Source: 34-65-8 sp963529855 (GTDB lineage Bacteria; Pseudomonadota; Alphaproteobacteria; Sphingomonadales; Sphingomonadaceae). From it: a stretch of DNA of 64,000 nucleotides. A program made the position numbers and the translations under genes. Positions within the stretch are counted from its first letter, which is position 1. Each line of letters opens with the position of its first letter. Shown in pieces: positions 9,127-16,677 of this stretch. The notes beneath the pieces were generated by a model. It had not been told where the DNA came from and did no database searches. It saw only the letters and a list, made by a program, of their open reading frames with translations. The stretch covers positions 248,001 to 312,000 of the forward strand of contig CAURZK010000003.1 in assembly GCA_963529855.1 (NCBI GenBank), read 5' to 3'.

Positions 9127-10089
9127 TCAGACCCCCAGTTCGGCGCGTGGATTGTCAGTGTCTTGCCAACCGTCGAGGCGCCGCGCCAGTTCCGCAAGGT
9201 CGCTCGGCAACTGGATTTCCAGCGTGACGAGCTGGTCGCCGCGCTGGCCGTTCTTCGCCGTGAAGCCCTTGCCCTTCAACCGCATCACGGTGCCGCCGCC
9301 GGTGCCCGGCTTGATCGTCAGCATGACGGGTCCGTCCACCGTGGGGCATTTGACCTTGGCGCCGTTCACCGCCTCGTCCAGCGTGATCGGCAGGTCCAGC
9401 CGCACGTCGTCGCCGTCGCGGCGGAAGAAGGCATGGCGGTCGATCGCGATGGTCACGATCCCGTCGCCCGCGCCGCCGGGCCCCGGCTCGCCCTTGCCCT
9501 TGAGCCGCATCTGCGTGCCATCTTCGACCCCGGCGGGCAATTTCAGATCGATCGTCTTGCCATCGGCCAGGGTGATGCGCTGGTCGGCGCGCGTGGCGGC
9601 GTCGACGAAGGCGACCCGCAGGCGATAACCGATGTCCGCTCCGCGCGGGGGCGGGGCCTGCCGGCGCTGGCCGAACCCACCCGGTCCGCCGCCCATGCCG
9701 GCGCGTCGCCCTCCGCCGCCGCCGAACAGGCCTTCGAAAATGTCGCCCAGGTCCGGCCCGTCGGCGCCGCCGAAGCCCTGGAAATCCTCCGGGCGGAAAC
9801 CTTGCTGCCCCCCGCGGAAACCACCGCCGCCAAAGCCGCCGCCCATGCCGCCAAACGGATTTGCCGGATTGCCGTCGGCGTCGATTTCGCCGCGGTCGAA
9901 CCGCGCGCGCTTGTCCGCATCGCTCAGCAGGTCATAGGCGTGGGTGACCTGGCTGAATCGCTCGGCCGCCTTGGGGTTGTCCTTGTTGCGGTCGGGATGA
10001 AGTTCCTTGGCGAGTTTGCGATAGGCGCTCTTGATGTCCTTCTCGGACGCGCTGCGCGAAACGCCAAGCGTTGCATAGGGATCGGCCAT
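9127..10089 (-). CDS. CbpA-type DnaJ co-chaperone (J domain, Gly/Phe linker, no zinc finger)
   Basis: 320 residues. The N-terminal J domain (about 1-70) has the HPD motif at 31-33 needed to stimulate DnaK ATPase. A Gly/Phe-rich linker (about 75-150) follows, then the two beta-barrel substrate-binding subdomains. No CxxCxGxG zinc-finger repeats are present, so this is a class II J-protein like E. coli CbpA and not the housekeeping DnaJ. It is the first gene of a J-protein, yihY-like, fabI run, with a divergent pdxH 215 bases away. Confidence 0.9.
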   Translation of the reverse strand: MADPYATLGVSRSASEKDIKSAYRKLAKELHPDRNKDNPKAAERFSQVTHAYDLLSDADKRARFDRGEIDADGNPANPFGGMGGGFGGGGFRGGQQGFRPEDFQGFGGADGPDLGDIFEGLFGGGGGRRAGMGGGPGGFGQRRQAPPPRGADIGYRLRVAFVDAATRADQRITLADGKTIDLKLPAGVEDGTQMRLKGKGEPGPGGAGDGIVTIAIDRHAFFRRDGDDVRLDLPITLDEAVNGAKVKCPTVDGPVMLTIKPGTGGGTVMRLKGKGFTAKNGQRGDQLVTLEIQLPSDLAELARRLDGWQDTDNPRAELGV

Positions 10090-10303
10090 AGGCGTGTTAG
10101 CTAGGTGAGACGGTGAGCGCGCGCAAGCGGCGAGACTTTCCTACCTGCTTCGCGCGCGATAGGGCGATGGCGATGAAGCCTGAACTGGCCCGTGAAATGC
10201 TGATTGCGCCCTGCATCGGGCCGCCGTGCACAGGGGTGATTTTTCTGGCTCAGGACAGTGTGACAAGTGTGACACGGCCCGCGGCAGCAAAGGGATGGAA
10301 GCG

Positions 10304-10921
10304 ATGAGAGACGACCAGTCGGCACTGCCTGATTCGGACCCGCTGGCCCTGTTCGAGGCATGGTTCGCAGAAGCGCAGGCGAGCGAACCGAACGATCCCA
10401 ATGCCATGGCGCTGGCGACAGCAACCCCGGATGGTACGCCTTCGGTGCGGATGGTGCTGCTCAAGGGACATGGAGCCAATGGCTTCACCTTCTTCACCAA
10501 TGCGCAGAGCCGCAAGGGCGACGAGATCCGCGCCAATGCCCGGGCCGCTTTGCTGTTTCACTGGAAGAGCCTGCGCCGCCAGATCCGCATCGAAGGGCCC
10601 CTGACGGAGGTGAGCACGGCAGAGGCCGACGACTACTTCCACTCGCGCGCCTTCGTCAGCCAGGTCGGCTCGGCGGCAAGCGACCAGTCGCGCCCCCTGA
10701 GCGACCGGCGCGTTTATCTGGACCGGGTCGAGGAACTGGCCGAAGCCTGCAAGGGGGCGGGCGAGGTGCCCCGGCCGCCGTACTGGACCGGCTTCACCTG
10801 CGTGCCCGAACGGATCGAGTTCTGGCTCGACCGGCCCAATCGCCTGCACGATCGGCGCCTGTTCACGCGTCCCGAACAGGGTGGGGGCGAAGGCTGGACG
10901 AGCACACTGCTCTATCCATGA
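10304..10921 (+). CDS. pdxH: pyridoxamine/pyridoxine 5'-phosphate oxidase
   Basis: 205 residues from the ATG at 10304, which has AAAGGGA about nine bases upstream; longer starts at 10226 or 10295 lack spacing or conservation. FMN-dependent, cytoplasmic; it converts PNP or PMP to pyridoxal 5'-phosphate. Typical blocks are visible: P-S-V-R-M-V-L-L-K-G near the start of the barrel, the QIRIEG strand, and the C-terminal WLDRPNRLHDR then a W-x-x-x-L-L-Y-P end. It overlaps the next gene by ATGA, starting a three-gene coupled run with the CDF exporter and the PhzF-like enzyme. Confidence 0.93.
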   Translation: MRDDQSALPDSDPLALFEAWFAEAQASEPNDPNAMALATATPDGTPSVRMVLLKGHGANGFTFFTNAQSRKGDEIRANARAALLFHWKSLRRQIRIEGPLTEVSTAEADDYFHSRAFVSQVGSAASDQSRPLSDRRVYLDRVEELAEACKGAGEVPRPPYWTGFTCVPERIEFWLDRPNRLHDRRLFTRPEQGGGEGWTSTLLYP

Positions 10922-11856
10922 CCGCCGATCGCGCCTCGCTGACGCGCAGCGCGGCCTATGCCTCGATCGGGGTGGCATTGCTGCTGGCCGTGCTGAAGGG
11001 CTGGGCGACCTGGCGGACCGGGTCGACCGCGATGCTGGGCAGTCTGGCCGATACCGCGCTCGATCTGGTCGCGAGCCTCGCCACGCTGGTCGGTGTGTGG
11101 ATCGCAGCCCAGCCGGCCGATGAACAGCACCGGTTCGGGCACGGCAAGGCGGAAGCGCTGGCGGCGGTGATCCAGGTCATGCTGATCGCGCTCTCGGCTT
11201 CCGGAATCGCGTTTCGTGCTGCCGAGCGGCTGGTCAACGGCGGCGAGACGGCAGCGGCGGGGGAGGGCATCGCGGTCTCGCTGGTGGCGATCGTTGCGAC
11301 CGTGGCACTGCTTGCATGGCAGCGGCACGTCATCCGGCGCACCGGCAGCCTCGCGATCCGGACCGACCACGTTCACTACCAGTCGGACCTCCTGCTCAAC
11401 CTGGCGGTGATTGCGGCGCTGGTGCTCGACCAGTTCCTTGGGTTCGCCCAAGCCGACCCGCTGCTGGGCCTCGCCATCGCCGGCTGGTTGCTGTGGGGTG
11501 CATGGCGCGCCGGGGCCGATGCGATCGACCAGATCATGGACAAGGAATGGCCCGAGGAGAAACGCCAGCGCTTCATCGCGCTTGCCGCGCGCCATCCCGA
11601 ACTGACCAACCTGCATGCCTTGCGCACGCGTTCCAGCGGATCGCGCGACTTCGTGCAGTTCCACGTCGACCTGCCCGGTACGATGAGCGTCGGCGAAGCC
11701 CACGCCATTACCGAGCGGGTGGAAGCCGACGTGCGGCGTGAATTCCCGGATGCCGAGGTGATCGTCCACATCGACCCGCAAGGCCACATCGACGAGCCTG
11801 GCAATCCCCTGGTCGAAACCGACGAATTCCAGAAACTGGAGAAACCTGCCCCATGA
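10918..11856 (+). CDS. cation diffusion facilitator, FieF-like (Zn2+/Fe2+ exporter)
   Basis: 312 residues with six membrane helices and a C-terminal cytoplasmic ferredoxin-like domain. The metal site residues Asp45, Asp49, His153 and Asp157 fall at the same positions as in E. coli FieF (YiiP), which supports divalent metal/proton antiport out of the cytoplasm. The FGHGKAEALAA loop motif is also present. Both ends overlap their neighbours by four bases (ATGA), so expression is tied to pdxH and the PhzF-like gene, though no functional link between the three is obvious. Confidence 0.9.
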   Translation: MTADRASLTRSAAYASIGVALLLAVLKGWATWRTGSTAMLGSLADTALDLVASLATLVGVWIAAQPADEQHRFGHGKAEALAAVIQVMLIALSASGIAFRAAERLVNGGETAAAGEGIAVSLVAIVATVALLAWQRHVIRRTGSLAIRTDHVHYQSDLLLNLAVIAALVLDQFLGFAQADPLLGLAIAGWLLWGAWRAGADAIDQIMDKEWPEEKRQRFIALAARHPELTNLHALRTRSSGSRDFVQFHVDLPGTMSVGEAHAITERVEADVRREFPDAEVIVHIDPQGHIDEPGNPLVETDEFQKLEKPAP

Positions 11857-12644
11857 AACTGCCCTATTGGCACGTCGATGCCTTTGCCGATCGTCCGTTC
11901 ACCGGCAACCAGGCCGCCGTCATCCCGCTCGACGCCTGGCTGCCCGACGAAACCCTGCTGGCTATCGCGGAAGAGAACAACTTTGCCGAAACCGCCTTCG
12001 TCGTGCCCGACGCGACCGGCGAATCGGACTGGGAACTGCGCTGGTTCACCCCGACGATGGAAATCCGCCTCTGCGGCCATGCGACGCTGGCGAGCGGTCA
12101 CGTCCTGCTCGAACGCGACGGTGGGGAACGCGTCACGTTCCGCACCCGCCGCGCAGGGCAGCTCGAAGTGCGGCGACTGGGTTCAGGCTATGAACTGGCC
12201 CTGCCGGCAATCGCGACGACACGCGCGGACTGGCCCGAGGCGATTGCCGGATTGGGCGCGCAGCCGCAGGAAGTGTGGCTGAGCCCGGACCGCTACGGCG
12301 TGTACCTGTTCGCGCACGAGGACGAGGTGCGCGCGCTCGACCCCGATTTCCGCGCCCTGAAGGCATTGGGCGACGACCAGTTCATCTGCACCGCGCCCAG
12401 CCGGGATACCGACGTTGTCAGCCGGGTGTTCGTGCCTGGCGGCGGGGTCGACGAGGACAGCTTCACCGGGTCGGCCCATGCCGTGCTGACGCCGTTCTGG
12501 GCCGGGAGGCTGGGGCGCCCGTCGTTCACGGCATTCCAGGCCTCGCGCCGGGGCGCCCATGCGGCTTGCCGGCTGGAAGGCGACAAGGCCTGGCTGGGCG
12601 GTGGCTGCGTAACCGTGGTGGAGGGCCGTTTCTACCTCGGATAA
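11853..12644 (+). CDS. PhzF-family isomerase/epimerase
   Basis: 263 residues with the DAP-epimerase-like double fold. The N-terminus has the family pattern V-D-A-F then FTGNQAAV, and Glu46 in the NNFAETAF block corresponds to the catalytic glutamate of PhzF. The later C-G-H-A-T-L-A and FTGSAH blocks are also conserved. Family members include the phenazine enzyme PhzF and many uncharacterised metabolic isomerases; no phenazine genes are nearby, so the substrate is unknown. The start overlaps the CDF gene by ATGA. The end overlaps the convergent serine hydrolase by 13 bases. Confidence 0.85.
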   Translation: MKLPYWHVDAFADRPFTGNQAAVIPLDAWLPDETLLAIAEENNFAETAFVVPDATGESDWELRWFTPTMEIRLCGHATLASGHVLLERDGGERVTFRTRRAGQLEVRRLGSGYELALPAIATTRADWPEAIAGLGAQPQEVWLSPDRYGVYLFAHEDEVRALDPDFRALKALGDDQFICTAPSRDTDVVSRVFVPGGGVDEDSFTGSAHAVLTPFWAGRLGRPSFTAFQASRRGAHAACRLEGDKAWLGGGCVTVVEGRFYLG

Positions 12645-13753
12645 AGTTCCAACACGTCGGCCAGTTCGCCCATCAGCACTTGCCGCTCAGCCGCGTCCGA
12701 ATGGCCGAGGCGCACGACGGTGAGCTTCTGTTCGGGCGATACGATCACGTACTGCCCCATGTGGCCGATCGCCGCGAACACGCTCTCGGGTGCCCGGTCG
12801 GGGAACAGGGGGTGCTCGTCATCGCCCGTCGGGCGATTGAGCCAGGTCTGCCCGCCGTAATGCGGGCTGCGCGGGCTCGGCGTCGTCATGAACTCGATCC
12901 ACCGGCGCGGGATCAGCTGGCTGCCGCGATACGATCCCTTGTTGCGCAGGAAATCGCCGAACCGGGCCCAGTCGCGCGCACTGCCATGGATCAGGCTGCC
13001 GCCGATCAGCGTGCCGCTGGCGTCGTATTCGGGCACCATCGATTCCATCGCCAGCGGCGCGAACAGCCGAGTGCGCAGATAGTCGTCGACTGCGCGGCGG
13101 CGGCGATCGGGATCCTCGCTCTCCGTAAGCACGCGCGCGGCGATGTCCGCCAGGATTACGGTGGTCGCGCTGGAATATTCGAACTTCGACCCCGGCGCCG
13201 ATTCGAGCGGCTGCGCCTCTGCCCAGTCGGCCATGTCGTCGCGGCCGTCGAGGAACAGCATGCGCACCTCGGCTGATTCGTAAGGCGGGTCGCCTGCCTC
13301 GGTATGCTCGAGGCCCGAACGCATCTGGAGCAGCTGTCGCAGCGTAATCTCGCCGCGCGGATCGCCGGGGCGTTGCCAGCGCGGCACCGGCGGCGATTCG
13401 TCGAGGTGCAGGCGACCATCCGCGACCAGCATGCCGATCATCACTGCGGTCAGCGTCTTGGCCATCGACCAGCTGACAAAGCGCGTTTCGGGGTCGTAAC
13501 CCGGAGCGTATCGTTCGGCGACGATCCGGCCACCGTGCATCACGATTACCGCCCGTGTTTCGCCAAGCGCCTCGTTCACGAACAGATCGTCGACCTGCCG
13601 GGCAAGCTGTTCGCTCGGCGCACCCGCTTCCTCTGCCACGGCTGCGCGCGCGGCCTCGTTCAGCGGCGGGGGTGCGGCTGGTTTGCCATCGCAACCGGCG
13701 AGGGCTGGCAGCAGCGCGAGCATGGCGATAAGGGGGCGCGTCCGGGGCAGCAT
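12632..13753 (-). CDS. serine hydrolase, beta-lactamase/class C-like lipoprotein
   Basis: 373 residues from the ATG at 13753, chosen because it gives a clean lipoprotein signal with lipobox LAGC at 18-21. The PF00144-type catalytic tetrad SMAK lies at 96-99, and an E-Y-S-S segment is the likely second (YxN-like) motif. The fold covers D,D-carboxypeptidases, esterases and class C beta-lactamases, and which of these applies cannot be told. It is probably anchored in the periplasm. A divergent small membrane protein begins 34 bases away, and the 3' end overlaps the PhzF-like gene by 13 bases. Confidence 0.82.
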   Translation of the reverse strand: MLPRTRPLIAMLALLPALAGCDGKPAAPPPLNEAARAAVAEEAGAPSEQLARQVDDLFVNEALGETRAVIVMHGGRIVAERYAPGYDPETRFVSWSMAKTLTAVMIGMLVADGRLHLDESPPVPRWQRPGDPRGEITLRQLLQMRSGLEHTEAGDPPYESAEVRMLFLDGRDDMADWAEAQPLESAPGSKFEYSSATTVILADIAARVLTESEDPDRRRRAVDDYLRTRLFAPLAMESMVPEYDASGTLIGGSLIHGSARDWARFGDFLRNKGSYRGSQLIPRRWIEFMTTPSPRSPHYGGQTWLNRPTGDDEHPLFPDRAPESVFAAIGHMGQYVIVSPEQKLTVVRLGHSDAAERQVLMGELADVLELYPR

Positions 13754-13787
13754 CCGGCTCCCCTCGCGCAAGGATTCCGGCTTGGCA

Positions 13788-14138
13788 ATGGCTAACACTC
13801 GGGCAAACTCCCGGACCCGAAAGGGCGTTCGCGGCAGGCTGTGGCTGGTCGTCCTGGTGCTGGTGGTCGCCGCCACCGCCTGGTGGTTTCGCGCGCCGAT
13901 CGCAGGTTATTCCGGCGTCTCGACTGCCTATGCGGCGCGGGTCGCATGCTCGTGCCGATTCGTCGGCGGGCGCGATCTCGACGATTGCGGGAAGGACAAG
14001 CTGGCGGGCATGGAACTGGTCACCCTGTCCCAAGACGTCGAGACGAAGAGCGTCACGGCGCGCTTCCCGCTGATCTCCAGCACCACCGCCACGTACCGCG
14101 AAGGGTACGGCTGCGTGCTGGAGGAATGGGAACGCTAG
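13788..14138 (+). CDS. small single-pass membrane protein, unknown function
   Basis: 116 residues from the ATG at 13788. An Arg-rich N-terminus is followed by one membrane helix (about residues 20-37) and a small extracytoplasmic domain containing four cysteines (C-S-C, then one in D-D-C-G and one in Y-G-C-V). It would sit in the inner membrane facing the periplasm. It is divergent from the serine hydrolase lipoprotein 34 bases away, so they may share a promoter region, and its stop overlaps the end of mnmA by four bases. The family is not recognised. Confidence 0.6.
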   Translation: MANTRANSRTRKGVRGRLWLVVLVLVVAATAWWFRAPIAGYSGVSTAYAARVACSCRFVGGRDLDDCGKDKLAGMELVTLSQDVETKSVTARFPLISSTTATYREGYGCVLEEWER

Positions 14139-15289
14139 GCGGCAGGCTCGGTCGCGTCGATCCAGCCGCCGCCGACCACGCGCTCGCCCGCGTACAGCAC
14201 GGCCGCCTGCCCGGGTGAAACTCCATATTCGGGTGCCCCGAACACGATCCGGGTGGTGGCTCCTTCGCCCAGTGGCCCGTCGATCCTGACCGGGACGGGC
14301 TTTGCCAGCGAGCGGACCTTGGCGGTTAGCGGGGTATCAGGCATCGGACCGATCCGGTTGGTCTGGGTCAGCACGGCGGCGCCGACGGCCAGCATTCGCT
14401 TGGGGCCGACCATAACTTCGGCACGCGCGGCATCGATTCCCACGACATAAAGCGGTTCGGGCTGGCCGCCGATCTCCAGCCCCTTGCGCTGTCCGACAGT
14501 GAAATGAACGATCCCCTTGTGCGCGCCCAGCGTCGCGCCGCTCTCGGCATGGACGATCGCGCCGGGTTGCCCGCCTTCCGGGCGCAGCGCCTTCACGATC
14601 CGGGCATAATCGCCATCGGGAACGAAGCAGATGTCTTGGCTGTCGGGCTTGGCCGCATTTCGCAGGCCCGCTGCCTCGGCCAGACGACGCACCTCGGGCT
14701 TGGGCAAGCCGCCCAGCGGGAAGCGCAAGTAATCGAGTTGCGCCTCGGTCGTGCCATAGAGAAAATAGGACTGATCCCGCGCAGGATCGAGCGCACGGTG
14801 CAACTTGGGCCCGGCCGCGCCCATGATTCGCTGGACGTAATGGCCAGTGGCGAGGCAGTCTGCCCCCAGTTCGCGGGCCATGCGGAACAGGTCGGTGAAC
14901 TTGGGCCCCATGTTGCAGCGGATGCAGGGTACCGGCGTGCGACCGGCAAGATATTCGTCGGCGAACTGTTCGACCACGTCCTCGCGAAAGGCGCTTTCGT
15001 GGTCGAAGACATAATGTGCGATGCCGATTCGGTCTGCGACGGCGCGCGCATCAGCGATGTCGTCGCCCGCGCAGCATGCGCCCTTGCGGCCCGTGGCGGC
15101 GCCATAATCGTAAAGCTGCAAGGTCACGCCAATGACTTCGGCGCCGCTCGCCGCGGCCAGCGCGGCAACCACCGACGAATCAACGCCGCCCGACATCGCG
15201 ACCACGATGCGGCATTGGGCCGCCGGGCGCGGCAGGTCGAACAGGCTCGCGGCATCGAGGCCGGGCGCGAAGTTTGCAGGCGCAATCAT
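14135..15289 (-). CDS. mnmA: tRNA-specific 2-thiouridylase
   Basis: 384 residues from the ATG at 15289; an upstream start at 15355 adds an unconserved segment. MnmA uses ATP and a persulfide relay to thiolate U34 of tRNA-Lys, -Glu and -Gln. The PP-loop SGGVDSS is near residues 34-40. The catalytic cysteines appear in the C-I-R-C-N motif and in SQDICF, and a G-H-Y block follows as usual. It is transcribed away from the sciP region and stands alone. Confidence 0.93.
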   Translation of the reverse strand: MIAPANFAPGLDAASLFDLPRPAAQCRIVVAMSGGVDSSVVAALAAASGAEVIGVTLQLYDYGAATGRKGACCAGDDIADARAVADRIGIAHYVFDHESAFREDVVEQFADEYLAGRTPVPCIRCNMGPKFTDLFRMARELGADCLATGHYVQRIMGAAGPKLHRALDPARDQSYFLYGTTEAQLDYLRFPLGGLPKPEVRRLAEAAGLRNAAKPDSQDICFVPDGDYARIVKALRPEGGQPGAIVHAESGATLGAHKGIVHFTVGQRKGLEIGGQPEPLYVVGIDAARAEVMVGPKRMLAVGAAVLTQTNRIGPMPDTPLTAKVRSLAKPVPVRIDGPLGEGATTRIVFGAPEYGVSPGQAAVLYAGERVVGGGWIDATEPAA

Positions 15290-15407
15290 GATTGGCCGGG
15301 CCCATACACGCGCAGCGGCAACCGGGCCAGCCTCGGCGCAATGCACAACCGGCAATCCTAATCAGTGGTAAATTCCGGCTTTACCCGATTTTGACCATGC
15401 CGGCTTT

Positions 15408-15737
15408 ATGACCGTCATCATGTTCGAAGCACGAAACATTTGTGCGGCGCATCGCGCCGAATTCACCGGTGGGGGATTGCGCAGGCCCGGCTGGGACGAG
15501 CTCGTCGCTCGCCTGGGTGCGGCGCGCGATTTGCGACACGCATTGGCGGGCCCCAATCGCATGCGCGGCGGCAGTTTCGCCCGCTTCGCGATGGGGCAGG
15601 TCGCGGCGCCGGAATGCGCAGTTAACGCAAAGCAGGACGGCGTTAACCAGCCCGGTTTAGTCGATGGAAAAGGCACTGTGGGCATTGTCCTCCCAGCCAC
15701 AGAACAAGCGGCAATGACCGACCGGGATACGCAATGA
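15408..15737 (+). CDS. possible small protein upstream of sciP
   Basis: 109 residues if started at 15408; a second ATG at 15420 is also possible. The first two thirds have GC-rich third positions and an amphipathic W-D-E-L-V-A-R-L-G-A-A-R-type segment that looks coding, and the stop overlaps the sciP start as ATGA, a common coupling in this genome. Against it, the final third is less convincing, no family is recognised, and candidate CtrA half-sites fall inside it. It could be the 5' untranslated/promoter region of sciP instead. Confidence 0.4.
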   Translation: MTVIMFEARNICAAHRAEFTGGGLRRPGWDELVARLGAARDLRHALAGPNRMRGGSFARFAMGQVAAPECAVNAKQDGVNQPGLVDGKGTVGIVLPATEQAAMTDRDTQ

Positions 15738-16033
15738 TCGAAAACCAGAAAATCCGTCCGGCCCAAGTAATCGGTCCGCTCGGCGAGCCGCTGACCATCG
15801 ACGACTTGCCCGCCCCCGAAACCAAGCGCTGGGTCGTTCGCCGCAAGGCGGAAGTCGTCGCGGCAGTGAACGGTGGCCTGTTGTCGATCGACGAAGTGCT
15901 TGAACGCTACGGCCTGACGCTGGAGGAGTTTGCCTCGTGGCAGCGGGCGGTTGATCGTTCCGGCATGCAGGGCCTGCGCGTCACGCGCATCCAGCATTAC
16001 CGCGATCTCTACGAGCGCCAGCTCAAGTATTGA
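15734..16033 (+). CDS. sciP: CtrA inhibitor SciP / DUF1153 family
   Basis: 99 residues, matching the length of Caulobacter SciP (DUF1153). The central TKRWVVRRKAEVV block and the following G-G-L-L-S-I-D-E helix-turn-helix, then the F-x-x-W-Q-R-A motif, are the family hallmarks. In Caulobacter SciP binds CtrA and blocks activation of CtrA-dependent promoters in G1 cells; the same role is inferred here. It is flanked by mnmA on the left and a GlsB-type stress gene on the right. Confidence 0.85.
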   Translation: MIENQKIRPAQVIGPLGEPLTIDDLPAPETKRWVVRRKAEVVAAVNGGLLSIDEVLERYGLTLEEFASWQRAVDRSGMQGLRVTRIQHYRDLYERQLKY

Positions 16034-16111
16034 AAGCAGGCGCGGGGCAGCCCGGGATAGGTAAATCGACAATTTTGCAGTAAGCTGACCTCACCCGCTC
16101 AAAAGAGGCGG

Positions 16112-16136
16112 GGAACGCTAGTGCCGGTTGGCCGTT
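16112..16136 (+). promoter_or_regulatory. EcfG-type (general stress response) promoter upstream of the GlsB/YeaQ gene
   Basis: GGAAC at 16112-16116 and CGTT at 16133-16136 are separated by exactly 16 bases, the alphaproteobacterial EcfG consensus. The start codon of the stress-type membrane protein lies 37 bases downstream. Confidence 0.7.
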
Positions 16137-16173
16137 AGGGCTCGCAGGTGGCACTAAACAGGAGGATGCTGCA

Positions 16174-16440
16174 ATGGGTTGGATTATCGCGCTTATCGTG
16201 GGTGGCATTGCCGGATGGCTGGCCAGCCTTGTCATGAACCGCGATGCCTCGATGGGCATCTTCTGGAACATCGTCGTGGGCTGCGTCGGTTCGCTGATCG
16301 GCAACGCACTCGCCGGGCCGCTGCTCGGTGTCCAGGGTACGGTCCAGGCGTTTTCGCTTACCGGGCTGCTGATCGCGCTTGCCGGCGCCATCATTCTGCT
16401 CGCAATCGTAAATCTGGTTCAGCGCGGCCGCGTGCGCTGA
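16174..16440 (+). CDS. GlsB/YeaQ/YmgE-family small stress membrane protein
   Basis: 88 residues, three glycine-rich membrane helices; starts MGWIIALIVGG and has the family G-G-I-A-G-W-L-A pattern, then G-S-L-I-G-N. Members of this transglycosylase-associated family are small inner-membrane proteins induced by stress, with no proven activity. An AGGAGG ribosome binding site is at 16159-16164. A strong EcfG-type promoter lies upstream and a terminator downstream, so this is a monocistronic general-stress gene. Confidence 0.88.
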   Translation: MGWIIALIVGGIAGWLASLVMNRDASMGIFWNIVVGCVGSLIGNALAGPLLGVQGTVQAFSLTGLLIALAGAIILLAIVNLVQRGRVR

Positions 16441-16473
16441 TCGCCCGCCTTCGGGCAGGCAATTGAACAACGA

Positions 16474-16508
16474 ACAGGGCGGGGCCGCGCGAGCGGCTCC
16501 GCCCTTTA
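16474..16508 (+). terminator. rho-independent terminator after the GlsB/YeaQ gene
   Basis: AGGGCGG-G-GCCGC pairs with GCGGC-T-CCGCCCT around a GCGA loop, followed by TT. A smaller hairpin GCCCG-CCTT-CGGGC (16443-16456) precedes it. Confidence 0.75.
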
Positions 16509-16612
16509 CGCATTTGGGAGCGCCCTGTTTGGCTCCGAGCGGCTTTCCGAGGGCGCATTCGTCGGGTTCCCATGTCGCCGGTCGAACGCGCGTTTGCCCA
16601 GAAACGCGGGCC

Positions 16613-16654
16613 AGTGTATCACTTGCTCGCGGTGATTTAGTCGTCTAATACACT
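16613..16654 (+). promoter_or_regulatory. candidate promoter/operator of the RND efflux operon
   Basis: AGTGTAT (16613-16619) and ATACACT (16648-16654) form an inverted repeat around an inner ATCAC/GTGAT pair. Within it TTGCTC and CTAATA are 17 bases apart, a plausible sigma70 promoter. The adaptor gene starts 24 bases later. A dyad overlapping a promoter suggests a TetR- or MarR-type repressor site, but no regulator gene is adjacent. Confidence 0.35.
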
Positions 16655-16677
16655 GCGCGAATGAAGGGCATGGCGCG

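Noticed and set aside
10255..10276. direct repeat TGTGACA-AG-TGTGACA upstream of pdxH as a CRP/FNR site
   Set aside because: It is a direct rather than inverted repeat and does not match TGTGA-N6-TCACA; the significance is unclear.
15362..16072. 236-codon minus-strand frame over sciP
   Set aside because: sciP has clear DUF1153 signature; the antisense frame is a shadow.
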